Assembly (NCBI GenBank): GCA_046582185.1
Contig: JAYGEX010000005.1
Location: forward strand, 106,479 to 170,478
Direction: 5' to 3'
DNA: 64,000 nucleotides
Source of the DNA: GCA-002726655 sp046582185
GTDB lineage: Bacteria > Pseudomonadota > Gammaproteobacteria > Pseudomonadales > Azotimanducaceae
Within the stretch, counting starts at the first letter, position 1. Each line of letters starts with the position of its first letter. The notes under the pieces are model-generated. The model did no database searches. It was not told the DNA's origin and saw only the letters and a program-made list of their open reading frames with translations. A program made the translations under genes and the position numbers. Of this stretch, positions 44,241 to 52,744 are shown in pieces.

Positions 44241-44302
44241 TGGATCGACGACTAATCGCAATATCAGCGATTAGTCTTGAGATCGACCACATGATCAGCG
44301 AA

Positions 44303-45241
44303 TTAGCCGTGGAGTTGTTTCTCTTTCAGCTCATCCAGTGTTTTGCAATCGATGCATTGAGACGCAGTCGGGCGAGCTTCCAAGCGATGAACGCCGATTT
44401 CGATTCCACATGACTCACAATATCCATAGTCATCCAGCTCAATGAGCTCTATGGTATTGTCAATTTTGCGGATGAGCTTTCTCTCTCTGTCTCTGGTACG
44501 CAGTTCCAGGCTGAATTCTTCCTCCTGGCTGGCTCTGTCTGAGGGGTCAGGATAGTTCGCCGCTTCATCTTTCATGTGGCTTACAGTTCGATCGACTTCT
44601 TCCATGAGTTGAACTTTCCATTCAATCAGGATTTCCTTGAAGTGTGCTCGCTGTTCTTCATTCATATACTCTTCATTTTTCTTGCGCGCATATGGTTTGA
44701 AATCTGAACGTTCCACGGCAGACTTGGACGACCTTTTAACTTTGCTTGCTGCGACTTTCTTTGGCGCTGCTTTTTTGGTGCTGGTTTTCTTTGGCGCTAC
44801 CGTTTTTGACGTCGCTGGTGACGTATTTGATTTTGCCTTAGTTGTCGATGTACCTTTCTTGGTGGTTGAAGTTGATTTCTTCGGTGTTTTTTTTGCTACA
44901 GCTGTCACCTTTTTCGGTACCTTCTTTTTCACAGTTGATTTTCGGGCGCTTGCGTTGCCCGATTTCGGATTTGATTTAGCCTTTACTTTGGTGCCGCTCT
45001 TTGCAGCTACCTTGACCTTGACCTTGACCTTGGCTTTCGCTTTGCTCTTGGCAATGGCTTTGACTTTCGCCTTTGTCTTTGCCTTGGCTTTTAACTTGGG
45101 TTTGGCCTTTGACTTGCTTTTGGCAGGCGCCTTTGTCTTTGCTTTGGCTTTTGATTTAACTTTTGACTTGGGTTTGGCCTTTGACTTGCTTTTGGCAGGC
45201 GCCTTTGTCTTGGTTACCTTTTTCTTTGGTTTTGCTGCCAT
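44303..45241 (-). CDS. dksA: DksA with a long Lys/Ala-rich N-terminal tail
   Basis: DksA binds the RNA polymerase secondary channel and works with ppGpp. Residues about 175-312 are a complete DksA: the coiled-coil tip DPSDRA at 232-237 with both Asp residues, the LELRTRDRERKLIRKI helix, and a four-Cys zinc finger (Cys275, 278, 296, 299). The first 175 residues are almost only Lys, Ala, Ser, Pro, Thr and Val in KSKAKPK-like repeats, resembling histone H1-like or AlgP-type tails. Usual DksA is about 150 aa. A perfect 46-bp repeat 72 bp apart (24 codons, in frame) shows that the tail grows by slippage. It is divergent from sfsA. Confidence 0.95.
   Translation of the reverse strand: MAAKPKKKVTKTKAPAKSKSKAKPKSKVKSKAKAKTKAPAKSKSKAKPKLKAKAKTKAKVKAIAKSKAKAKVKVKVKVAAKSGTKVKAKSNPKSGNASARKSTVKKKVPKKVTAVAKKTPKKSTSTTKKGTSTTKAKSNTSPATSKTVAPKKTSTKKAAPKKVAASKVKRSSKSAVERSDFKPYARKKNEEYMNEEQRAHFKEILIEWKVQLMEEVDRTVSHMKDEAANYPDPSDRASQEEEFSLELRTRDRERKLIRKIDNTIELIELDDYGYCESCGIEIGVHRLEARPTASQCIDCKTLDELKEKQLHG
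45094..45211 (-). repeat. In-frame 46-bp direct repeat in the dksA tail
   Basis: 45094-45139 and 45166-45211 are identical over 46 bp at a 72-bp offset. They encode the repeated KTKAPAKSKSKAKPK block. Confidence 0.9.
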
Positions 45242-45424
45242 AGGTACTCCGTTCTCTATGTCACAAAAATTCGGGTTTTAAATCGAGCGGCGAACATTAC
45301 CAGAACAATTCGCTTACGCCAAGCGACAATTTCCCTTTATTTCCCTTTATTTCGCTTCTTCTGCATGCCAGACCCCGCAAGGCCGGGGTGTTATTATTGC
45401 TGCTAAATATAGAGTTGAGAACCC

Positions 45425-46162
45425 ATGCCAGACCCAAGTTTGCTTGAAGGAAAATTAATTCGGCGCTACAAGCGATTTTTAGCAGATGTCACTCTGGTGG
45501 ATGGGAGCATGATTACCGTACATTGTCCGAATACTGGCTCAATGAAGAATTGCACAGAAGAGGGCGCAACTGTGTGGCTGTCCCGATCAGACAACGCTTC
45601 CCGCAAGTATCCTCATACCTGGGAGCTCACCCGAACCGGCAGAGGTCACTATATTGGAATCAATACCGGTAAGGCGAATGGCATCGTCAGATCCGGCATT
45701 GAGAGCGGTAAATTGGTGGAAGTCAGTGGCTATCCCCTGCTAAAAACCGAGCAAAAATATGGATCAGAGAAAAGTCGCATTGACATCTACCTGGAAGGTC
45801 ACGCAAATCGTGCAGATTGTTTTCTGGAAGTGAAGAGTGTGACCCTGCTGGAAGCACCAATCCGTGCCGGGATCGGCTATTTTCCTGATTCAATCAGTAA
45901 AAGAGGAACAAAACACCTGCGAGAACTAATGCAAGTGGTAGAGCAGGGATACCGCGGCGTGCTACTTTACTGCGTACAACATTCCGGCATTCACGAGGTT
46001 AAGCCAGCTGGATACATTGATAAGGAATATTCAGATACGCTGCAACGAGCCGTCTCTGCGGGCGTTGAGGTCTATGCCTATCGAGTAAGTTTCAGAGGCA
46101 ATATACCTACATTGGACAGGCGCCTACCTTTTAGTCTTCACGGTGGCCTCAATGATGACTAA
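45425..46162 (+). CDS. sfsA: DNA/RNA nuclease family protein SfsA
   Basis: SfsA was described as a sugar fermentation stimulation protein; its fold suggests a nuclease. The 245-aa protein has RRYKRFLADV, the CPNTGSM motif near 38, SRIDIYLEGHANRADCFLEVKSVTLLE with nuclease-like acidic residues, and FPDSISKRGTKHLREL. It neighbours dksA-gluQ, as in Pseudomonas and E. coli. Its 3' end overlaps the start of the next gene (permease). Confidence 0.94.
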   Translation: MPDPSLLEGKLIRRYKRFLADVTLVDGSMITVHCPNTGSMKNCTEEGATVWLSRSDNASRKYPHTWELTRTGRGHYIGINTGKANGIVRSGIESGKLVEVSGYPLLKTEQKYGSEKSRIDIYLEGHANRADCFLEVKSVTLLEAPIRAGIGYFPDSISKRGTKHLRELMQVVEQGYRGVLLYCVQHSGIHEVKPAGYIDKEYSDTLQRAVSAGVEVYAYRVSFRGNIPTLDRRLPFSLHGGLNDD

Positions 46163-47144
46163 GTCAGGCCTTTGGTTGTTATTGATTGCGCTGGTCTTTG
46201 TTGCCACGATATCCCTTGGCGTCGGGGCGGCATCGATATCTCCACAAGAGCTCTTTGCTGTTCTAAGTGGCAACAATATCTCTGCGGTCAGTGAAACCAT
46301 TCTAATCGATATCAGATTGCCGCGGATGCTCCTGGCCATTCTGGTTGGAGCCGGCATTGCGACTTCGGGCGCTGCGATACAAGGTCTGTTTCGCAATCCA
46401 CTGGCAGATCCGGCACTAATTGGTGTCTCCGGTGGCGCCGCATTATTCGCGGCGGCCTTCCTGGTTTTTGGATCTGAACTTGGCCTGTCCACTATTGGCC
46501 TTGCAGGTAGTGCTTTCATTGGCGGTTTATTGACGACTACCATGGTTGTTCAAATAGGACGGCGTGGCGGGACAATCTCAAGCATGCTGCTGGCCGGCAT
46601 CGCCATCAATGCCGTGGCGCTGTCCGGCGTCGGGGTACTTTCCTATTTGTCGACGGATGGTCAATTACGCTCCGTCGCTTTCTGGGCTCTCGGTAGTCTT
46701 AATGGTGCGGATTGGAATTCCCTTGCCCTTGCAGGATTAATTGCGCCGGTGGTGCTCGTCTTTTATATACGCAGCGAACGGCTTAATGCAATTACCCTGG
46801 GAGATAGTGAGGCGGGTCATCTGGGCATCTCGGTCGGGCGCTTGCGGATTGAAATTATCATCCTGACGGCATTGGCTACAGGCATTGCCGTTGCACTGTG
46901 CGGCGTGATTGCCTTTATTGGTCTGGTTGTGCCACACCTGATAAGGCTAACGCTTGGCTCAAACCACTATATAGTCATTCCTGGTTCGGCCTTGCTGGGT
47001 GCCTTGCTCCTACTGGTCGCTGATACTTTAAGCCGGACTCTGTTTAGTCCGGCGGAATTACCCGTTGGCATAGTCACGGCTTTGTTGGGCGGGCCCTTCT
47101 TTATTTACCTCATCATGCGTCAGCAAGGCAGGCTGGGACTGTGA
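46152..47144 (+). CDS. FecCD-family ABC permease, probably heme type (HmuU-like)
   Basis: The 330-aa protein is an integral membrane permease of the BtuC/FecCD/HmuU family with about 10 helices. It shows the RLPRMLLAILVGAGIATSGAAIQGLFRNPLADP signature near 56-88 and a C-terminal GLVVPHLIRL..GSNH. The partner ATPase looks like HmuV, so heme is the best guess, with vitamin B12 or siderophore as alternatives. No binding protein or TonB receptor gene is adjacent, which is unusual. The start ATG at 46152 lies inside sfsA; a GTG at 46143 is also possible. Confidence 0.85.
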   Translation: MMTKSGLWLLLIALVFVATISLGVGAASISPQELFAVLSGNNISAVSETILIDIRLPRMLLAILVGAGIATSGAAIQGLFRNPLADPALIGVSGGAALFAAAFLVFGSELGLSTIGLAGSAFIGGLLTTTMVVQIGRRGGTISSMLLAGIAINAVALSGVGVLSYLSTDGQLRSVAFWALGSLNGADWNSLALAGLIAPVVLVFYIRSERLNAITLGDSEAGHLGISVGRLRIEIIILTALATGIAVALCGVIAFIGLVVPHLIRLTLGSNHYIVIPGSALLGALLLLVADTLSRTLFSPAELPVGIVTALLGGPFFIYLIMRQQGRLGL

Positions 47145-47914
47145 GCATCTCAGTGACGGACCTTTCCTTTCAGCTCGGCGAGTCTGTTTTGTTAAGTGAA
47201 GTTTCATTCGATCTTGATCAAGGCTCGATCAATGTTGTTGTAGGTCCAAATGGGTCAGGAAAGACCAGCCTGGTGAAAGTACTATGTGGGGAATATGTTC
47301 CCACTGCGGGCACGGTGGAAATTGATGAACGGGATGTTCACAAACTGACGCCAGAGAATCGTGCAAGACTAATCTCGGTGTTACCTCAGGAAGCCGCACT
47401 GGATTTTCCATTTCGCGTGGAGGAAGTCGTGCAGATGGGCAGGATACCCCATAGCACAAGTGAGCGTGTAAATCGGGCGATATTGTCCAGCGTCCTGGCA
47501 GAGATGAAATTGGATGAGTTACGAAGTCGTAATTACCAGACTCTGTCTGGAGGGGAAAAACAGAGGGTGCAAATTGCGAGGGTATTGAATCAGATTTGGG
47601 ATGTCCTGGACGGTGCCTGGCTGATATTAGATGAGCCGACCGCTGCCATGGATCTTGCCCATCAGCTGCTATTCTTCAAGACTCTCAATCAACTGAAGCA
47701 GCAAGGGGCGACAATTTTACTTGTTGTTCACGATCTGAATATTGCCATGAGATATGCCGATCGGATTATTTTGATGTCGAGTGCGAGATTGCTGGCGACA
47801 GGTAAACCCATCGATGTCCTGAATTCGACCTTGGTTCGTGAGGCTTTTAACGTCGAGATTCAAATGTTTGCCACTGATGAGCAGAGTCGACCATTCATCA
47901 TTCCTAAAGTATAG
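47141..47914 (+). CDS. hmuV: ABC transporter ATPase, HmuV-like (heme import)
   Basis: The 257-aa protein has Walker A GPNGSGKT near 36, LPQEAALDFPFRVEEVVQMGRIPH (the Q-loop region typical of HmuV), signature LSGGEKQRVQIARVL, Walker B ILDEPTAAMDLAHQ and the switch VVHDLNIAMRYADRI. It starts at GTG overlapping the permease stop. The DLAHQ after Walker B is characteristic of heme ATPases. No periplasmic binding protein is encoded nearby. Confidence 0.85.
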   Translation: MSISVTDLSFQLGESVLLSEVSFDLDQGSINVVVGPNGSGKTSLVKVLCGEYVPTAGTVEIDERDVHKLTPENRARLISVLPQEAALDFPFRVEEVVQMGRIPHSTSERVNRAILSSVLAEMKLDELRSRNYQTLSGGEKQRVQIARVLNQIWDVLDGAWLILDEPTAAMDLAHQLLFFKTLNQLKQQGATILLVVHDLNIAMRYADRIILMSSARLLATGKPIDVLNSTLVREAFNVEIQMFATDEQSRPFIIPKV

Positions 47915-47926
47915 GTACTAGCGCGA

Positions 47927-50293
47927 GTGTCCGTGTCTGGAGAAACAAAAGTCAGGGGTTTTATTCTCAGCCGGCAATGGCAGGAAACTGCTGTGGGTCA
48001 GAATCTGATCTTTTGGTTGTCATCTGAGCGCGGGCCCATCCGGGTAAGTCTAGGCTCTCAGGAGTCAGTTTTTTTTATTCGAAGAAAAGACCTTGAAGCA
48101 GTTCAGCGCGTTCTCGGGACGGGCGCTTCCTGGCGACACGCTGAAATTGAGCTGAAAGTGTTTGAACAGGGTGATGCTGATCTGGCCGTCGCTTGTTATT
48201 TCCCAAATCAGAAGGGACTTAATTTCGCGAGGTCCAGGTTAAGGCAGACGGGTTTGCCCCTTTATGAGGCAGATATCAGGCCGACGGATCGCTACCTGAT
48301 GGAACGGTTCATCCAGGGTTCGGTTTCTCTGATGGGTGAGCTGACCAGGTGCGATGATTATTGGGAATGTCAAAACCCAAAACTTCAATCGGTAGATTAC
48401 ATTCCTGATCTAAAAATTGTGTCTATGGATATCGAGACTTCGTACAACGAAAATATTCTCTATTCTATTGCGATCTACGCCAATAATGTCCGAAAGGTAT
48501 TTATGGTCTGCGATGACAAATCCGCACCATTGGAATATCTCGAATATCTTCCAGACGAAAGAAGTTTGATATCAAGATTTCTGCAGTGGTTTGCCGAGAA
48601 TGATCCGGACATCATCATCGGCTGGAGCGTCGTAGCATTTGATCTCTGGTTTCTGCAGCAGCGATGTGATGCCTTAGATATCAAATTTGCCCTGGGGCGA
48701 AATGCAGAGCCGGTGAAGTGGCGAACTGTCAGCAGGGGAAGGGAGCGAAATTATGCCCTGGTTCCAGGCCGTGTCGTTTTGGATGGCATTGAATTGCTGC
48801 GCACGGCGACATACAACTTTGAAAGTTTTGCACTGGATTTTGTTGCCCGGGAGCTACTTGGCAGAGGCAAATTGGTTGACGATGTTGATGCACGTGCAAG
48901 CGAAATTCAGGAAATGTACAAGGACAACAAAAAGAAATTGGCAGAATACAATCTTGAAGATTGCGCCCTGGTATTTGAAATTTTTGAACGCACCGAGCTC
49001 ATTGATTTTGCCATTCAAAGGTCGCGACTGACCGGGCTGGATATGGATCGGGCGGGTGGATCTGTGGCTGCATTCGATTTTCTTTATTTGCCGCGATTAC
49101 ATCGCCAGGGTTATGTGGCACCGGTTGTAGACGAGGGCGATGGCAGTCCAAGTCCTGGCGGGTTCGTGCTGGATTCTCAGCCAGGTTTATATGACGACGT
49201 CATCGTCCTGGATTTTAAAAGTTTGTATCCCAGCATTATCCGTACCTTTCATATTGACCCTCTGGCGTTAATTAGTGCCGGTGAAGACGCCATCCCTGGT
49301 TTTGTCGGTGGGACTTTTTCACGGTCGAGTGCCATCCTGCCGACCATCATTGCCGAGTTATGGCAGGCAAGAGACCAGGCCAAAAGAGCGGGGCAAGCGG
49401 CGAATTCTCAGGCAATTAAAATCATTATGAATTCGTTTTACGGGGTCCTTGGTACCACCGGTTGCCGCTTCCTTGATTCGCGACTGGTAAGTTCAATCAC
49501 CATGCGCGGCCACGAGATTCTTAAAAAGACACGGGATCTGATTGAGGCGCAAGGTTACCCCGTGATATATGGCGACACCGACTCAGTATTTGTTCATGTG
49601 ACAAACGCAGGAAAGACTGCAGATGAAATTGGCCGGGAGTTGACGGTATTTCTTAACGATTGGTGGACTAATCATTTAGAGGAAGAGTACTCACTGGTAT
49701 GTTATCTGGAGGTTGAATATGAAACACACTTTAATCGTTTCCTGATGCCAACCGTACGCGGCTCGGACGTTGGCAGTAAAAAACGTTATGCCGGAATGAT
49801 TCGGCGCAACGGCGTCGACGAATATATCTTCAAAGGCCTTGAAGCGGTTCGTAGCGACTGGAGTCTACTGGCCCGGGACTTCCAGCAAAAACTCTATCGT
49901 TTGGTATTTGAAGACCTGCCCTTTGCGGACTATGTCCGCGGGGTTGTCGAAGAGGTTAACGCGGGCAAGCGTGATGACATGTTGGTACTAAGGCGACGGC
50001 TCCGTCGAGGCTTGCACGAATACCAGAAGAATGTGCCGCCCCATGTACGTGCAGCCAGACGTCTTGCAGAAATCAGAAAAGAGAGAGGGTTGCCGGACGA
50101 TCAGGGCTTCGGCAGCAATTGGGTTGAATACATCATGACAATGGGCGGGCCAGAACCCAGGTTATACCGTGAGTCGCCGATTGATTACCAGTTTTACATC
50201 GATAAACAACTGGCGCCCATCGCGGACGCGATACTGTTGTTTAGGTCTTCATCCCTGGCGAAGATTATCGATAAGCAGCTGGGGCTTTTCTAA
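47927..50293 (+). CDS. polB: DNA polymerase II (family B)
   Basis: Pol II is a family B polymerase with proofreading, used in replication restart and lesion bypass. The 788-aa protein has exonuclease motif I in SMDIETS near 167, polymerase motif A DFKSLYPSIIR near 427, the motif B region with KIIMNSFYGVLGT near 500, and motif C YGDTDSV near 548. The start is GTG at 47927. It follows hmuV by 12 bp and is convergent with the kinase gene at 50295. No LexA box was seen upstream. Confidence 0.96.
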   Translation: MSVSGETKVRGFILSRQWQETAVGQNLIFWLSSERGPIRVSLGSQESVFFIRRKDLEAVQRVLGTGASWRHAEIELKVFEQGDADLAVACYFPNQKGLNFARSRLRQTGLPLYEADIRPTDRYLMERFIQGSVSLMGELTRCDDYWECQNPKLQSVDYIPDLKIVSMDIETSYNENILYSIAIYANNVRKVFMVCDDKSAPLEYLEYLPDERSLISRFLQWFAENDPDIIIGWSVVAFDLWFLQQRCDALDIKFALGRNAEPVKWRTVSRGRERNYALVPGRVVLDGIELLRTATYNFESFALDFVARELLGRGKLVDDVDARASEIQEMYKDNKKKLAEYNLEDCALVFEIFERTELIDFAIQRSRLTGLDMDRAGGSVAAFDFLYLPRLHRQGYVAPVVDEGDGSPSPGGFVLDSQPGLYDDVIVLDFKSLYPSIIRTFHIDPLALISAGEDAIPGFVGGTFSRSSAILPTIIAELWQARDQAKRAGQAANSQAIKIIMNSFYGVLGTTGCRFLDSRLVSSITMRGHEILKKTRDLIEAQGYPVIYGDTDSVFVHVTNAGKTADEIGRELTVFLNDWWTNHLEEEYSLVCYLEVEYETHFNRFLMPTVRGSDVGSKKRYAGMIRRNGVDEYIFKGLEAVRSDWSLLARDFQQKLYRLVFEDLPFADYVRGVVEEVNAGKRDDMLVLRRRLRRGLHEYQKNVPPHVRAARRLAEIRKERGLPDDQGFGSNWVEYIMTMGGPEPRLYRESPIDYQFYIDKQLAPIADAILLFRSSSLAKIIDKQLGLF

Positions 50294-50294
50294 G

Positions 50295-51290
50295 CTAATC
50301 TACTAGTTCTGCGTTCACTACCCCGGAGTCAAGGCGCGCGCCAAAACTGGATATTAATATTGATGCGGCCTTGTTAGCTAATGTCGCGGCATCTGAGAAA
50401 GATTTCCCGCGAGCCAGGCTGAACAAAAAACTGCCTGCGAAGATATCACCAGCACCTGTAGTATCGACTGGCGTCGTCGCAATGCCTGGGATCTTAAGTA
50501 CGTCGCTACCATCACAAATTATTGCGCCGTCCTTGCCGCAGGTAATGGCAAATTTAGGAACAGCTTCCTTGATCTTTTCGATTGCGGCATCAAGCGTTGC
50601 CGCGCCTGTCCACAATATTGCTTCGTCTTCATTGCAAAAAAGTATGTCCACACCCTGGGAGATAATTTGTTGGAAGCCTTTCCGGAAATTTTCCACCATG
50701 GCGGGGTCAGATAATGTCAGCGCTACACTTACACCGGCGTCTCTGGCGATCGATTGTGCCTTCAGTGCTGCTTCAAAGCCTGTAGGTGAGCTGACGAGAT
50801 AGCCTTCAATATAGAGGAATTTGGAATTTACCAGGGCATCGCTGGATAGCTCATTGACCGACAATGTCTGGGTGATACCCAAATGTGTGAGCATGGTTCG
50901 TTCCGCATCTGGCGTCACAATAGAGATGCATTCTCCGGTGACGCCTGATTCCCTATTGTCATCCAGATTTGTATCGACGCCGGCCTCGCCAAGGTCTTTC
51001 ATAAAGAAGTCGCCAGTCTTGTCATTGGCCACCTTGCAACTATAAAACGATTGGCCGCCTAATTGAGCAACAATTACGATGGTGTTTGCAGCGGAGCCGC
51101 CACCGGCGAGCTTCACAACCTTGTGTTCGTGTTGAACTTCAAGCAGATGAATGAGATCCGCTCTTTCGTCGGCTTCGATTAGCGTCATCAAACCCTTGTC
51201 CCAAGAGATAGATTCGATGAACTGTTCGCCCACTTCGTATTCTGTATCTACGAGTGCATTGCCTATTCCATAGACATCATATTTTTTCAT
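50295..51290 (-). CDS. PfkB-family sugar/adenosine kinase
   Basis: The 331-aa protein is a ribokinase-type kinase, most like bacterial adenosine kinases. It has the KLAGGGSAANTIVIVAQLGG motif near 61-80 and the catalytic DTTGAGD anion hole near 282. The YIEGYLVSSPTG segment is typical of the adenosine kinase group. An AGGAA site precedes the ATG. Substrate specificity cannot be fixed from sequence. Its end almost touches polB (2 bp). Confidence 0.88.
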   Translation of the reverse strand: MKKYDVYGIGNALVDTEYEVGEQFIESISWDKGLMTLIEADERADLIHLLEVQHEHKVVKLAGGGSAANTIVIVAQLGGQSFYSCKVANDKTGDFFMKDLGEAGVDTNLDDNRESGVTGECISIVTPDAERTMLTHLGITQTLSVNELSSDALVNSKFLYIEGYLVSSPTGFEAALKAQSIARDAGVSVALTLSDPAMVENFRKGFQQIISQGVDILFCNEDEAILWTGAATLDAAIEKIKEAVPKFAITCGKDGAIICDGSDVLKIPGIATTPVDTTGAGDIFAGSFLFSLARGKSFSDAATLANKAASILISSFGARLDSGVVNAELVD

Positions 51291-51328
51291 ACTAAATTCC
51301 TGGGTTTAGCTGTAGCGCTTGAATCAGC

Positions 51329-52612
51329 CTAGCTGATTTCATTGAATGCTTTTTTCGCTGCGTCGATGGTTTTTTCAAGTTCGACCGTGCCATGACTTGC
51401 GGAAACAAATCCTGATTCGAAAGGTGACGGTGCAAAATTTATTCCTTGCTTCAGCATGCTGTTGAAGAAGGTATTAAATGACACCGTATTGGAATTCATC
51501 ACCTGCGAAAATTGAGTTACCGGGCTGGCGTTTGAGAAAAAGAAACCGAACATGCCCCCGACTTGATTTGTTGTAAAAGGAACGCTGGCGTCATCCGCGG
51601 CTGCCTGCAATCCTGTCATCAGGGCTTCGGTGTTTTCGGTGAGAGTCTCATAAAAACCTGGCGCTTCGATAAGTTGTAAGGTTGCTATTCCTGCAGTCAT
51701 GGCAATCGGGTTTCCCGAAAGAGTGCCTGCCTGGTAGACAGCGCCGAGGGGCGCAACTGTTTGCATAATATCAAGTCGCCCGCCAAAGGCGCCAACGGGC
51801 ATCCCGCCGCCGATGATTTTACCCAGAGTAGTCATGTCAGGTTTTATGCCGTAGAGCGCCTGTGCTCCACCGAGGGCGACACGGAAGCCGGTCATCACTT
51901 CATCAAAAATAAGGATGCTGCCATATTTATCACAGATGTCTCTTAAGCCTTGTAGATATCCCGGGCTTGGAGGTACGCAACCCATGTTACCTGCCACTGG
52001 TTCAATGATGATCGCTGCAATATCATCACCGGTCGCGGCGAATAGCGCTGTTACCTGCTCGAGATTATTGAACTCGAGGGTCAGGGTATGCTGCGCAAAA
52101 CTTGCCGGGACGCCAAGAGAATCTGGTTCCCCCATGGTCAGGGCGCCGGAGCCTGCCTTAACCAAAAGGGAATCGCTATGACCGTGATAACACCCTTCAA
52201 ACTTAACAATCTTGTCCCGGCCGGTGAATCCTCTGGCGACGCGGATTGCACTCATTGTTGCTTCTGTACCTGAATTAACCATGCGGATCATTTCTATCGA
52301 CGGTACGATCTCACAGACCTTACTGGCGAGTTCGGTTTCGATGGCTGTGGGCGCGCCGAAGCTTAGCCCATTATCTGCGGCACTTTTGATGGCCTCTATA
52401 ACGTCCGGGTGGGCGTGTCCAAGGATCATCGGCCCCCATGAGCCTATGTAATCGATGTATTCCCTGTCATCCTCGTCATAGAGGTAAGCGCCTTTTCCCT
52501 TTTTAAAGAACACCGGCTTACCGCCAACTCTGGTGAATGCGCGCACAGGCGAATTTACGCCGCCGGGCATAAATCGTTGTGCTTCCTCAAAAAGTATTTC
52601 TGACCTGCTCAT
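51329..52612 (-). CDS. hemL: Glutamate-1-semialdehyde 2,1-aminomutase
   Basis: HemL makes 5-aminolevulinate, the first committed tetrapyrrole precursor in this C5 pathway. The 427-aa protein has GGVNSPVRAFTRVGG, the MVNSGTEATMSAIRVARG motif near 115, and the PLP-binding Lys in TTLGKIIGGGMPVGAFGG near 264. A GGAAGAAG site precedes the ATG at 52612. A palindrome CCCTGAATTCAGGG lies 71-84 bp upstream. Confidence 0.98.
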   Translation of the reverse strand: MSRSEILFEEAQRFMPGGVNSPVRAFTRVGGKPVFFKKGKGAYLYDEDDREYIDYIGSWGPMILGHAHPDVIEAIKSAADNGLSFGAPTAIETELASKVCEIVPSIEMIRMVNSGTEATMSAIRVARGFTGRDKIVKFEGCYHGHSDSLLVKAGSGALTMGEPDSLGVPASFAQHTLTLEFNNLEQVTALFAATGDDIAAIIIEPVAGNMGCVPPSPGYLQGLRDICDKYGSILIFDEVMTGFRVALGGAQALYGIKPDMTTLGKIIGGGMPVGAFGGRLDIMQTVAPLGAVYQAGTLSGNPIAMTAGIATLQLIEAPGFYETLTENTEALMTGLQAAADDASVPFTTNQVGGMFGFFFSNASPVTQFSQVMNSNTVSFNTFFNSMLKQGINFAPSPFESGFVSASHGTVELEKTIDAAKKAFNEIS

Positions 52613-52682
52613 TCTTCTTCCTTCAACATTCTTTCTTCGATCTTCGTTAAAAAGGGGAAGCCTAAAGAAACTTATACTGGCC

Positions 52683-52696
52683 CCCTGAATTCAGGG
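52683..52696. promoter_or_regulatory. Perfect palindrome upstream of hemL
   Basis: CCCTGAATTCAGGG lies 71-84 bp upstream of hemL and after the clc stop. The 12-bp core CCTGAATTCAGG recurs 39-52 bp upstream of erpA. It could be an operator for an iron/heme-related regulator, or a simple hairpin. Confidence 0.35.
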
Positions 52697-52744
52697 CGCA
52701 TTCAAGCATTCATTGGATCAGGATTCAATGCGAGGATTTAATGG

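Noticed and set aside
44637..45281. 214-codon plus-strand frame opposite dksA
   Set aside because: It is the antisense of the Lys/Ala-rich dksA tail, which gives a hydrophobic Phe/Leu/Ala artefact. dksA is clearly the real gene.
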